A stretch of 64,000 nt of DNA from Malurus cyaneus samueli (GCA_009741485.1 VKON01000103.1:205039-269038); one strand, 5' to 3'. Positions 21,942 to 34,140 are shown, counted from the first letter of the stretch. The notes: generated from the letters alone by a model not told the origin. Translations and numbers: made by a program.

Positions 21942-24900
21942 GGCACTCTGAGTGCAGCAGAGGGCTTTGGGCAGCTCCAAGGTCTGTGCTTGGCCCACAG
22001 CAGAAAGGCAGCGCTGAGCTTCACTGGGAGCACAGATGTTGTGTGAGGCTGAGCTCTTCCCTGTAGGTTTATGGAAAACTGACAATGCTGGCAGGGGGCC
22101 AGTTTAACTGGGAAAATGAAGTTGACTAAGCTTGAACAACTTAATTATCCCACAAGGTTAAACAGGTAAATGGCTTTAGGGCCCATTTAAGAAACCAGGG
22201 ATGAAAGGGTGGAAACAGGAATAAGCTGCTTTTTTTTTTTTTTCCCCTGTGATCAGATAAAAAAGAGAAATCTTCAGTACTGCTGTAGCTGGATACAAAA
22301 TTTGAAAAAAATCAAAACCAACCAACCAACCCTGGAGTTGTAGTAGTTGAGTAGTTAAAAAGCAATTAAACTTTGAAGAGTAAATTCCTGAGTAACAGGT
22401 TGAGAATACAGTTGTATTTTCACCCAGCAAGAAGTGCGATCTTTTGAGGATAATTTTCTTAATTTTAAGGTAATGATTAGAGACCTATAGCTCTCAACTT
22501 TATAACACCAGATTTAGGGTAAAGTGTCTTCTGTGTCTTTAGTGTGGGCAGCCTGTCAGAGACAGGAATATCTTCAGGTTTACCTGTTGTGTTGCTGTGC
22601 TGCCATTTGTCACTTTTTTTTTCTTTTATTTTCTTTTCTCTTTTTGGCAGCTTAGCAAATTCAGAAGAGAAGTTGGTTACTGTTTTAAATGAGCATAGCA
22701 TTTACTCCAGTGAAATGCAGGAGGCTGGATGAATTTTCTCTCAACAATAAGAATGGGAGTGACAGATATCAATATGCTCATTTCACTGGGCATACCCACT
22801 TACCTCCCCGACCATGAAAATGGATCAGTTTTGAACAAAGGCTATGTATACAAACATTTGTAACATAATTAAATCATACTGAAATGCAAACCTATCAGTA
22901 AACCAATTTTTTATCATTATCAACACTTCTTGCTGCAGTTTGTTTAACTATAATGAGCAAAACTCACATGGAACCTACAGGTCCTCAGTTATTCCCCTCC
23001 TATTGACAGGATCCTCAGAAAATCCATAAATGGCATTAAACGTGCATAACTCTTGTTTCTTAGCAACCTTATTTTTTAAACAAAGGGGGTTTGAATACAT
23101 ATAATTTATTAATTTTATGCTGTCAAAACAGACAATAATGTACAACAGACAAAACTCATGCCCTGCAGTTGCTGGTTGTTTTCTATTATCTCCATAGAGC
23201 AAGTCGGAAACATTTGTGTTAGACAATTTTAAAAAAAGACTGTATCTTCTTCCTGGCTGAGCATGAGAAGTGAGGTCACCTCTCCTCTAGCACAGTGTAA
23301 TGCAGCCCAGTAAATGATCAGTCACCAGAATCTCCCAAAGTAAACTCTGGCATTACCAAAGAAAGTTCCTCCTTTGCCGAGATTTAGCACTGCCCCTCCA
23401 ACATGGGTTTGCTCGTGTGGACCGAGTCATAGCCATTAAAGAAACCATTCCAGCAGCACAGACTAACTACAGTGTTTGACTGAAAAATGAAGAGTGAGAC
23501 TCTGCGAGACGGGAAGGATGGCACTCAGAAGGTTGGGGTTTCATGCCTCAGTTTGGTAAGCATGGCTGAGTGTTCAGCTGCCTGAGAAACAGGGATTTCC
23601 CTAGAACATCTGCATTCAGACTTACCCTGATGGTCCTCGCTGGTTCAAACTCTCTGTCATGCTGCCACTAATGACACACAGGGAAGTCTTTGTTCAGTAA
23701 CACCCACAAAACATAAATAACATTTAATTAAATAAAGTCTCTGCTAAGATTTAATATGCTAAGATCAAAGCATGTGGAAAGTGATCTTTGTCTCTGACAG
23801 AAGGTTTCCCACAGACAAGAAAGAATCTCAGGTTCTTGCTCACAATACATAGAGAAAAGTTAATTTGTATTAAGAATGTGTTTATAAAATGTTCTCCTTA
23901 CTCACTGACAGCCATATTCGAGGAACTGTTTTCATGCAGGTGTGTCAGTTGTTTCTATTGTTTGAGTGTTTGGGTTGTTTTTTAGCTTTTATCCCAAAAT
24001 TTCTCCAATGTGTCTATTACAGTGCACTGTATTTTTCTCCTGATAGAATTGGAAGCACCCTCTCTGCCTGTTCTGCAATTTGACAATCCTTCAAGCAGCT
24101 GGCATTTACAGGCTCATGCAGATGTTTAGGACCCCAACAAAGCAGAATCTATTTCCCAGCTGCACACAGCCTGGAATCACTTGGCTCGGAAGACTGTACA
24201 TTAATTTAAATTCCTTTATCACTTTATCACATTGAAGTTTCATTTTTCTCTGCAAAGTCCTAATCTGAAATCAAGTATGACCAAAGTCAGAGCACATTTT
24301 CAGGGAAGGTGTTAGCCCAGCAGTGCAGGAAGGAAATCTTATCAGCTTTGCTGAGCTCGGTGGGTGAGTTGTACAGAGTCGTTTGTCAGCACAATCCAAA
24401 GCAGCAAAGTGCAAGCACTGCTGGGGAACTGAGGCCTGATCCAAAGCTTATTGGAATCCATGCAAAACAACCTTTAATTACTTGATCCTTTTCTTTCTGA
24501 AGTGAGATGTTGACATTTATTTCAACAGAAGCAGCTCCGTGGCTTTGACATCTCATGTATTTCTCAGAGTACTGACTTCTGCAAATCAAAGCAGAACAAA
24601 AACCTTTTTCAAAAAATCTTTTGCGCACACAAGCCCAAGTGTCAGAAATGAAAATATCTGTGGAATAAATGTTGACAACTCAACATTAATGAAATGAAGG
24701 CCTTTAGTGGTATTCCTAAGGGTAATTATAAAAACATATCCTTTTGAAAGACTAAATCTTGTAAGAGCTGACTAAAAATCTGGCTACAAGAAGAAAAGGA
24801 AAAGATGGAACCCTTTGTAGTAATGACTTATTCTACCCTTCATAATGTCCACCTTATTTGATTATCTGTACAATCTTCTCAAAATTCAAATACACCTTAC

Positions 24901-27900
24901 AAGATGCTATGTGTCCCATGAGAAGTTTGAAACTTCTTAAGGTTATGACTGTTGCTTTTCAGAGCTCAAGAAATGTTTCCATGATTTATAATTACATCAC
25001 CAGAGCTGACATTATCTCTTAATGAATGACACTGAGACATGACTCCATTATAGGAATAAATCTGGGATCATAATTTTATGCCTTACTAAAATAAGAGTTA
25101 TCCTAGAAAGTGTGAGACTCATTTCTTCTGCCTTCAAATAAGGATTATTTTGATTCATAAGATTTTGAGGAGGCTGGTGCTTGCTAGCTGGTTACTCTCT
25201 CCATAAAATTGCATTTAACAAAGTGTCTCAGGAAATTAATGAATTAATGTTGAAACTGCTGACAGGAGGAAGGTGGGATGATGAAGAACCCATCCCCAAG
25301 CTTCCCTGACAAGTGAACTTGCAGTCTTCCATGGGAAGGAGGTTAGAAAATTAGCTGGGCATGCTTCACAGCTACTTCTGTCTGCTTTTTCTAATGAGCC
25401 GAAGTGTTTTAAACTCTTCCTCAATAGACCTGTGTAAATCTGTTAATGTGCTTGGAAATTTGAATAGAAATGTTGTTTAGAAGGTGTCTCACACTAGAAT
25501 AGTTCCTTTATAGGGAAGGGTATTATCTGATACACCCAGGACTGGGTAGGAAGGGCTATTTCCTGCTCATGTGGTAAGAAAATCCAGCTATTCCAGGCTC
25601 CAGCAAAATTATATGCTCCCACATAAAGAATGCAACTTCCTTTCCTTAGATCTGTTTTCTTTTCGTCACTCTATAAAGAAAAATTCCATTAAAAGAGCCA
25701 CTCTAATAGCTTTGTATGTTGATGTAAAGCAAAAAGCATTGATGAAGGAAGAGAACATGAAAATTTGTATTTATCTACTGATTCTCACCAGAGATGAGAT
25801 GATTAGCAACTTGAAACCAAGGGCAGGAAAATACCAAGCTACCCATAGTCGCCTTTCCCATGATGCAGCAGAGTGCCAAGGTTTCACCCTCAGAACAGGA
25901 TTTCACCCTCATAACCCCAATAAGGGAAGGAAGTCCTGTTACCTGCACCCTATGGATCACTGATACACAATGTACACGTGAATTCTCCAAGTTATAAAGG
26001 CAATAAGTGATGGAGGAGGAAGCTCAGCATGGTCTCCCGAGAGCCAGGCCACAACCAGGCCATCTCTTTTGTATGAAAAATTCAGTTAACTTTGAAGACA
26101 TGCACAATTCACCAGAACTGATCAGACAGGCTGTTTGAATACCACAAGAAGGGCTTTTATTGTGCTGAATATGTTGATAGGACTCCATTTACAAGAATTT
26201 GAATAGATAGACTTGCACAGGTGAGGAAAGGGAGTGCTGCAAAGCAGCAGCAGCAGCAGAGGGATAAACATCCTTTACCAGAGTTAGCAGGCATGGTTTT
26301 ATACCAGTCAATAAGGAGGGACTGCTTTTTGTAAGGAATTTCATATTCCTTTTTCCTCCCCTTTCAATGGAGGAGAACAGGCTGTAAATGAACAAAAAAA
26401 AAAAACCAAAACAAAAAAACCCAAACCAAAAAAACAAACAACAACAACAACAAAAACCAAATACAAAGCAACTGCACTGTTAAAAGAATGGAAAATAGTT
26501 GGGAACTTGGTCTCACGGGAAGGGGAGGCTGTGCAGCAGCCAGGGAAGTTGCTACTTCCCTTTATGCTTGTGTGTCCCACACCTCAGAGGAAGGGGGGGT
26601 TGGATACCCAACAGAGCCCCATGCAATGGCAGATTTGTGGCTCCTGATTAATGTTTATTAATCTAATCTTTGCTGATGTGTGTTCATCTTAGCCCATAAT
26701 GATTAGATGTATCTCAGTTATGTTTTCCTTTGGAGAGAGGTAGGTGTGACTGTGAATAAAGAATTTCTTAATTATTCTGGTTAAGTAACATCTAATGAAA
26801 CATAATTTTTAAAGGTGGTTGTGATTATAGTTAAGGTTAGTGTGAATTACACATTCATCTTTCAGCCACTTTCAAAGATCACGTAGCTAAGGACAATGAG
26901 TAAATACATTAATTATAGTTAATACATAGCAAGGTTCCTGATAGTCTTTGTGCAGCCCCCAATGATGCATAAAAATCTTGGAAGAACTTGGCAGGAAAGG
27001 GTTATCTTTTTATGGACTTACTAACTTTTTGGAGAGGCATGGAGGGAGAGAGACAGTTGTGAGGGTAAACAGGCATGTGGGAGAGCAGTGCTGTAAGCAT
27101 CTCTCTTAACCAAAAAGGAGCATCTATCCTAAAGAAGGAAATTTTGGAGTATTTCCCAGTTGGGGCTAAATTCTTTCTGACTTTGTATTTTCTGAATCCT
27201 CTGGCTCTCAGTGGTGGACTGAAACTAGCAAGATTTTGTAAAAATCATATAGATATGATTTCTTTCATACACATATCTCCCTTTGCTAATTACAGATCCC
27301 TTTTGTTGTGAAAGTTTGCCAAGAGGATTTTCTCATTCCTTGTTCTTGCCTTCCCCAAGTCTGCTAAAGATGATAGTCTTTTAGATAACAGGGAAATGGT
27401 ATGTACCATTATTTCTATATTCTTGCTTTTATCCCTTGGAGGAAAAAGTACAGTTAATCTCCTGAAGTTAAATAAGCAGTCAAACATACTGCAATTCAAA
27501 GTTAATGATTGAGTAAAACTTGGGTTCAGCCAAACACGATGCAAAAAGCTGGAAGACAAATTTCAACCCAAATGAGAGGTATTTTCTACAACAAAATTCC
27601 TGTCTTAAGACCAACAAATTATTTTAGAGAGTTGGCTAAACCACTTGAGTCACTAGGGATTGTATTACATTCAGCTGTGCATGATAAAGAGGGCCACATT
27701 CACACCTGTTTCATGTTATCCAAGATTGCTTCAAATTTGGCTGAAGTGTGAAAAGGGTCACAACTCGTGTCATGACAGACCAGGGTTTCGCTGCCTCTTA
27801 GTGCCACAGCCTTGAGCGTCCTGAAGTGTAGTGACTGTGCGCACATGTCAGAGTATTTATGACTGTAAAGTGGGCCTGCTGGGGCTTTTGTCAAACCTTT

Positions 27901-28150
27901 AGATAGGAGCTTTAGCTCATTCACGCTCCCTGTTGCATCGCTTCAAGTGATTCCCGACGGTTCTTCTCTGTTTCTTTTTCGTAAAACCTCACTTGTGCCG
28001 TCAGCGAGATGTCACTATTGACGGGAGTCGGGGAGTCAGAGTAAGTGCTGTCGGCTGATCTTGAACTTTGTCCCCAGCGGTTTTCTATTCGCCTGCTGAC
28101 CGAAACCTTCTTGAAACTCCCGAATATGCGACAACATTCACGCTTCCCCA
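21942..28150. other. Intergenic interval, right part; no recognised gene
   Basis: About 6 kb, mostly AT-rich, between the minisatellite and the MICAL2 CpG island. No exon, RNA gene or clear transposon was recognised. It contains a T-run near 22232-22245, an A/CAA-rich tract at 26391-26465, a (CAG)n run of about five units near 26240-26256 and a homeobox-like palindrome at 26646-26663. GC and CpG content begin to rise at about 27900. Confidence 0.65.
26391..26465. repeat. A-rich simple repeat (CAAA/CAA)n
   Basis: A run of A interrupted by C and CC, ending in ACAACAACAACAAC. This could be the degenerate poly-A tail of an old retroposon, but no upstream element body was recognised. Minus-strand frames across it read as Phe/Val/Leu-rich peptides and are artefacts. 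Confidence 0.9.
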
Positions 28151-28321
28151 AAACGCGACCTTTACAGGCGAGAGGAAGCGGCCCGAGTTCCTTATGGCGC
28201 GCTGTCCCCTCAGAGCTGCCCCGCTAGCAGGTGTGGCCGGGCTGCTGTGGGGAAAAGCCCCGGAACGGCCGCACCGGACCGCGGGGGACACGCACCTTGT
28301 GCCGGGCACAGCGGGCTCGCC

Positions 28322-28520
28322 GGGGCTCGCACGGGGCCGGGACCGGGGCGGTGCGCGCGGGCTGGGGCCGGGACCGGGACCGGGACGGGGCTCGCACGGG
28401 TCGGGGCGGCCGGGGCAGCGGGCTGGGCTGGGCCGGACCGGGACGGGGCTCGCACGGGTCGGGCGGGCCGGGGCAGCGGGCTGAGGCTGGGACCGGGGCC
28501 GGGGCGGACAGGGCGGACAG
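28322..28520. repeat. GC-rich tandem repeat of about 60-bp units
   Basis: Imperfect units begin GGGGCTCGCACGGG and include CCGGGGCAGCGGGCTG and GGACCGGGAC. The clearest two adjacent copies start near 28385 and 28446, with a more diverged copy from about 28322. It lies inside the presumed MICAL2 promoter island. Array length may be polymorphic or misassembled. Confidence 0.8.
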
Positions 28521-28916
28521 GAGCGTCGGGCTGGGCCGGCACCGGGGAGCTGGGGCTGGGGACGGGGCAGCCGGCTGGGGCTGGGGCTGGGCTGACAGGG
28601 CGGACAGGGCGTCGGGCGGGCCGGGGCAGTCAGGTGAGGCTGGGGCAGGCTGGGGCGGACCGGGGCGGACCGGGGCGGGCAGGGGCGGCCCGCTGCCCCG
28701 CCCCGAGCCCGGCGAGCTGAGCGGAGCCCGGCAGTGCCGGCAGCATGAGGAGCGGCGCCGCAGCTGCAGCCGTAGGTCCGCGGACGGGCGGAGCAGGTGC
28801 GGCGGGCCGTGAGGGGAGCGGGGCGTGAGGGGACCCCGCGGCTGAGGCGGGAACGGGGAGCCCTCACAGCGGACGGAGGGAGGGAGGGAGCGCCCTGAGC
28901 CAGGCTCTGCCCCAGG

Positions 28917-29125
28917 CGGGCTGTGCCGTGCCGGGACCGGGCTGTGCCGTGCCGGGACCGGGCTGTGCCGTGCCGGGACCGGGCGTGCGCCGTGCCGGCG
29001 CGGCGGCCGGCGCGGCGGCCGGGCTGTGCCGTGCCGGGACCGGGCTGTGCTGCCGGCCGGCGGCTGTGCCGGGCCGGCTGTGCCGTGCCGGGACCGGGCT
29101 GTGCCGTGCCGTGCCGTGCCCTGCC
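28917..29125. repeat. GC-rich minisatellite, 21-bp units
   Basis: Three perfect tandem copies of a 21-bp unit (core CTGTGCCGTGCCGGGACC) occupy about 28919-28981. They are followed by degenerate copies and GGCGCGGCCGGC variants to about 29125, ending in GTGCC repeats. Just upstream, GGGA/GGGAGG repeats lie at about 28875-28890. The array sits at the 3' side of the CpG island. Confidence 0.85.
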
Positions 29126-31010
29126 CCACTGGAGCCCTCTCGGAGCCCTCCCGGAGCCCTCTCGCAGCCCAGGCAGTACCTGCACCCCGCGGTCCCGGGC
29201 GGTGACTCCGCCCTGGCTCGGGCGGCCACGCAGGAAAAGTCAAAATAATTTTTTCGCTCCGTGAGTACCCTGCGATTAAGGCAGCCGAGTGCTTTCTAAA
29301 TGTGTTACAACCCTGGAGTGGGCTATTAGTTTGGACTCGTCCTAATGAGTGAGTTAACCAGCGTAACATCCTTCTCTGCTCACCTTTCGGGCTAATTGAG
29401 GATGGCACTGCTGAGTTTCTCTTTGCGCTTTGAAGTGTTTGTTAACCTGTGATAGTGATTGTCTTGATGTGTTCACTCCTTTTTTCATGTGTAAGTTCAG
29501 CATGTGACTTGAATTCGGATAGCTGTCTCGTGGACTGGTGGTGGTGGATTTATTTGCCCCTACGCCTGTATAGTTGAACCAGTATCAAAAAGTTTTAAGT
29601 TCTCTCTCAAGCTTATTGCAAAAGATCTGGAGGTCTGTTTACAATTGGCAACCTTGTTGATACCTTCGGCCAAAATGAGATCTGAGTGGGGAAACGGGAC
29701 TGCGTTCTTGTGTCTAGAGATGGTCCCTTGCGGGTCAAAACGGAGGCATGTTAGCGTGGGCAGGAAACTTCATGGGACTGTGGAGGACTTCTTTCTTTTT
29801 TCTTTAGAGACTCTAAACCTTGCAGTAAGGTGGAGCAGCACAGTCCTCTGCTGCCAGTCCCAGCTGGGGTGTAGCTGCCCCCTCTCTGACTCTGCTTTTG
29901 GTTTTGAGGAAGTTCTTAATCTCTCTGTGACTCAGTGCCCTAATCTTTAAAATGGCTTAATAAGACTTGTCACGCTTGCCTCCCAGGAAAATTAACATCT
30001 AATTGATGCTCATGAAGTGCCTTGATCTGGGAGAAAAGAGGGCACCTTGCTTCCCTCATTTTGCCACATCATGTTGGGTGCTAATTATATTACATGGGTG
30101 GAAAACAGATTATCTGACAACCAAACTGGATTTCGTGGCTGTTATCATTGACACAAGCACTCCAAGGAGCTGTGTGCCCACTTATGCTTAGTTTGAGGTG
30201 TTTGTCTGAAAGCAGTGGGGTTTATCCTTTCTGGAGGAGGCTCTGAGAAATGTGCTTCTAAAGTACTGCACTGAAGCATCAATAGACTTTTGCTGCTAAT
30301 TCTAAAGATATCGCACAGTTTTTCTCTGTGAATTATGAGGTCAGTAGGAGTTTTAAGAATTAAAACTGTGTTGACTCAACTCTCAGCATGACCCTGATCT
30401 TAAATCTTACTCTGCTTGAGTCTTATGTCAGTCTCAGTTTTTGTCAGGTTTCACTTCCTTAGAAATTGGGGAAACATACAGTTTTACAGTTCTCTGCTGG
30501 AAAATACAAGCTTTAGAGAATAATTTTTCTCTTTTTAACTATTTTGTATGCTGCTCAAAGGAGTAATTATCCATTTTACCCCTCTGACTGGAATCTTGCT
30601 CCACCTCCTCCTTATCACTGCTGCTTCCCCCTCGGGACAACAGCACACAGCGGGATGATGGGGTCACCACCAACACACACCAGAAGATATCTGTATTCCA
30701 TAAACCACTTGTGTGAGTGGACACACTGCCTTACAGCACAGGCACAATGGTCTTTTTCGCCTAAAACCTTGGGTTGAGAAACTCTGTGTTCTTTTCCTAC
30801 ATCTCTGTCTCTCCTTACTTCAGGTCTGTGGGAGGCTGCTTTGTGGTAGGGCTGACCAGTGCATTTGACTCATGCCTTTGATTCGGTTTTCCTTTTCAGT
30901 GTTGTTGCTGCAATATGCCCTTCCCTGTGCTGACCAGACCTGTAGAGTTGTTACCTGACAAATACAGCTTTGAAAATGCTGTTTGACATTTGTTAGTACC
31001 GTTCTCTTTC

Positions 31011-31080
31011 TAGTACTAGAAAAAGGTATCGCAGGTGCATCTTAGTAGTACAAGAAAAAGCCACTGCAGATGCATTTTAG
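31011..31080. repeat. Imperfect 35-bp tandem duplication
   Basis: Two adjacent 35-bp copies start TAGTAC at 31011 and 31046 and end in TTAG. By hand alignment 28 of 35 positions match, all differences being substitutions. The shared blocks are TAGTAC, AGAAAAAG, GCAG and TGCAT. It is an old duplication with no evident function. Confidence 0.85.
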
Positions 31081-33324
31081 AGTGTGTGGTGGAGAAATGA
31101 AGTTCTGAAGGGACTGCTGCAACTTCTTCTTGCTGTGTGATCTGCAGCAAGGGATGTAATTTTTCCTGCCCTGTCTCTAAAATTAGATGAATTTTTAACC
31201 AACTAGTATAAAGAAAAGTATACAGAAATGAAAAGTCATTTGTTTCAAAGTCTGAATTTCTTTTGTGTTTGTTCTTAATTGCCTTAATGGTTGCTCTGAA
31301 GTTGTGCGGCAGATCCATGACAGCAGGGTGGTGCTGTTTGTGGGGAGGTCAGATTTCCTTCAGTTTTGTCTAGAATCTAGAAGGTTGTAATCTGTGATGA
31401 TGATTTGAAAAGGTTTTGTTTTTACTCAGATATGCTGAAGCGGGGTTTTCTAGTCTTGTGTTGATATCCCATTCCTTGTGGAGATGAGAGAGTCTGTGTT
31501 TTGGCTGGAGATGTTCTTTAAGTGTAAAAAACCATAAAACAGGAGAGGTGGTTGCTATCCAGTTTCTCCATGACTATGCTTGAAGTCTTTCACCTCTTCC
31601 AGCACATGCCTTGCATCGGCTCCAGCTGTCTCGTTGCTCTGGTATTTTATAATTAGTATCTTGAAAACTCAAGGGAAAACTTCCAATGCTATATATTTCC
31701 CATCGGGACTCTTCCATGTGGCTGTAACATTTGGTGCGAGTCCTTGGTAACCTGTTATCTGTTCCTTCGCCTGCGTTTGATTTCCCTGGCGTCAGCAGGA
31801 AAGCTTGCTGTGCTAGTGGAAGAAGAGGCTCTGCTTCTGAAGGGCATGGTGTGCTATGACTGCCTTAAATGAAGACAATTTCAGGTGACTGAAATTGAGA
31901 TCTGCCTCTCCCTGGTCCTGCTGCGTTCTCAGCTTGCTCACATGTTCTGGAGCTGAGGAGCCACAGAAGGCCTGAGGGGTTGATGTCTGTGCTGTCTGTG
32001 TGAGCCCAGCTCTATATTGAACATGTATCATAGGAGTTTGGCATGTGCATTTCATGCCTGAGCAAATTCTTGGATGAGCTTTTCTGTTCAAGCTCTTTCT
32101 GTGTGAGAATCCTACGAATTTGGTAAATGCAGGCTGTGCTCTGTGTCTGGCAGCTCAGTTGTGCAGGGAGGGCACACTGTTTCTCATCACTGGGACCAGT
32201 TTTAGAGGTGTTTATGCTGCAAACTGGCTCTTTCAGTAGTGCTATTCATAGTTCAGGGTACATTAGACTGATTCAGGAAAATATAGATATTCTAAATTAA
32301 GGCTATTGAGTGTGCCCTGATTCTGTGACTGGGCAGATACACAGTTAATATTGTATTGTGACACATTCTGGAAATTGCTGAGTTTATTTTTGACATGGAG
32401 AAGATGACTAACTCTTTCATCTATGCAGAGTTACGTTTACAAGCAAGTAAAAACTTCCCCAAAATTATCTTTTGGACTCCTAGTTCCATGAAAGGAAAAA
32501 AATTCAGACCTGTCCTTAAATCTGAGCTGTGTGTGCTATCAAAACCCCTTCCTGCTCTGGGTTGATAACCGTGTGTTTTGTATGGTTATGTTTTCAGGGT
32601 TTTCATTATCTCCTCCAAATTTTTGTGGGCAATTTACCATGTGGGGAGAGGAATAGGAGCAACCCCATTCTGTGCTGGGAAAGGTAGGTGGTACCACAAC
32701 ACAAGTTAGCAGACACTAGTGCCCTAGCTTATGTTCAGTTCAAATTCTGATTGTTCCTATTTCAGTGTCCCAGTAACACTGATGTAACTAGGAGGAAACT
32801 TGGGTTTGTTTCTTCTTGCTTTTGGCCTCCCAGAGCTGTGGTGGGAAGACCTGGTGAGGCAGGTGTTTTATGGAATTGTGTGATTGAAATATATGGACTA
32901 GATTTAAACTTTTGTTCTTGGCTCTGGCATCTCCTCTGCCATCTTCCAGTGAAATTATGGCAGCCGTTTCTCCAATTGCTGCATTCAGCCAAGAAGACAT
33001 TACCAGTTCAGTTTAAAAAATGACCGTGCCTGGCACTGTAAGTGTGTCTAGGGGATTTTTGGCTTCCTAAAAAGCAGTTTCTTTGGATCTGTTGGTCCAT
33101 GATAAATCCTTCTCAGACCTTTTAAGCTTGCAGCTTATTGCCTGTTTAGATTGCAGTAATGCCCAAAGGGGTGGTACAGTTCATCGTTCTGTATTGCTAC
33201 CATCACCAAGCATCAAAGTAGAATTTCCAAAGCCCCATGAAATTTTTGTTGGGAATAAGCAAGGATGTTTTGTAAACTTTAAATAGTTTTATGGAGATTC
33301 AACAGAGCTTAGACCACCCTTCCA

Positions 33325-33461
33325 ATACCAAAAAGGGCTTCAAGATTGTAGGAGAGGGACCTTTTGCAAGGGCAGGTAGTGATAGGACAAGGGTAATGGC
33401 TTTAAACTGAAAGAGGGCAGGATTAGATTAGCTATCAAGAAGAAATTCTTTGCTGGAACTA
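33325..33461 (+). mobile_element. CR1 LINE fragment (3' region), sense orientation
   Basis: The sequence AGGGACCTTTTGCAAGGGCA, then TAGTGATAGGACAAGGGTAA, TGGCTTTAAACTGAAAGAGG and AAGAAATTCTTTGCTGGAAC follows the well-known order of the 3' part of avian and reptilian CR1 retrotransposons. It is truncated at both ends and no CR1 reading frame remains. Its last 55 bp were copied again at 33728-33782 by the 321-bp tandem duplication. CR1 content supports a sauropsid origin for the window. Confidence 0.85.
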
Positions 33462-34048
33462 TGATATTTTTATTATGTATTGTTACTTTTAGAAGACTAA
33501 GAACATTAAAATACCTGGCTCAGATAAGATATTTTGTCATTTTCTTCCCTGAATAGGTGACTCCCATAGCCAATTGGACGGGTTATAAATCTTCCAAGTT
33601 TTTTTTCTTAGCCTATGATGTGCAAATCATATATGATGGAGTTCAGAAAAGAAAAATTAACAGTTTTGTAAACTGCGAAGCAGAAGGTGGAGCAGGAGCA
33701 GAAGATAAATTTCCCCCTCTGTTTGAACTGAAAGAGGGCAGGATTAGATTAGCTATCAAGAAGAAATTCTTTGCTGGAACTATGGTATTTTTATTATGTA
33801 TTGTTACTTTTAGAAGACTAAGAACATTAAAATACCTGGCTCAGATAAGATATTTTGTCATTTTCTTCCCTGAATAGGTGACTCCCATAGCCAATTGGAC
33901 GGGTTATAAATCTTCCAAGTTTTTTTTCTTAGCCTATGATGTGCAAATCATATATGATGGAGTTCAGAAAAAAAAAATTAACAGTTTTGTAAACTGCGAA
34001 GCAGAAGGTGGAGCAGGAGCAGAAGATAAATTTCCCCCTCTGTTTGAG
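33407..34048. repeat. 321-bp tandem duplication, two nearly identical copies
   Basis: Copies lie at 33407-33727 and 33728-34048. I found only two substitutions between them (ATGATATT versus ATGGTATT near 33472/33793, and AAAAGAAAAA versus AAAAAAAAAA near 33650/33971), about 99.4% identity. The period is divisible by three, so the frame beginning at each GTGACTCCCATAGCC is repeated in register. The left breakpoint lies inside the CR1 fragment, at the AACTGAAAGAGG site. The near identity implies a very recent event, a copy-number polymorphism or an assembly duplication. Confidence 0.97.
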
Positions 34049-34140
34049 AAGACTCGTGTTTGGCAGATAGAGGAATTCTTTTTCGCGGGTAATCGGATAA
34101 GAGTGTATTGCAAAGACCATAATCTGTGTCAGCGGCTGAG
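33878..34140 (+). other. Possible unannotated exon (open frame between acceptor-like and donor-like sites)
   Basis: A pyrimidine-rich stretch TTTTCTTCCCTGAATAG ends at 33877, an acceptor-like context. The following 263 nt are open in the frame starting GTG ACT CCC, and CTGAG|gtgagc at 34140/34141 is a strong donor. The encoded peptide begins VTPIANWTGYKSSKFFF and ends near KDHNLCQRLR. I recognise no family. Most of the segment (33878-34048) is the second copy of the tandem duplication; the first copy has the same acceptor but not the donor. It could be a lineage-specific 5' exon of MICAL2, an exon of a long non-coding RNA, or chance. Confidence 0.22.

Larger units (their letters stand above)
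28150..29265 (+). promoter_or_regulatory. MICAL2: CpG island, likely MICAL2 promoter and first non-coding exon
   Basis: A second block of very high GC and CpG density, about 1.1 kb, lying 18.6 kb upstream of the first MICAL2 coding exon and on its sense side. Because the coding start exon at 47877 begins with a splice acceptor, an upstream non-coding exon is required, and this island is the best candidate for it. Possible exon 1 donors on the plus strand include CAG|gtgagg (gt at 28634) and TCC|gtgagt (gt at 29262). I cannot choose between them or place the start site. No TATA box was seen. Several long open frames on both strands (up to 394 codons, Arg/Pro/Ala/Gly-rich) are by-products of GC-rich repeats. 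Confidence 0.65.

Noticed and set aside
20634..22085. Minus-strand frames of 483 and 434 codons
   Set aside because: They are produced by a stop-free minisatellite unit. The peptide is purely repetitive, both overlapping frames are equally open, and the flanks show no coding character.
28085..29408. Minus-strand frames of 394 and 366 codons and plus-strand frames up to 193 codons
   Set aside because: GC-rich tandem repeats in a CpG island; composition artefact with no recognisable domain.
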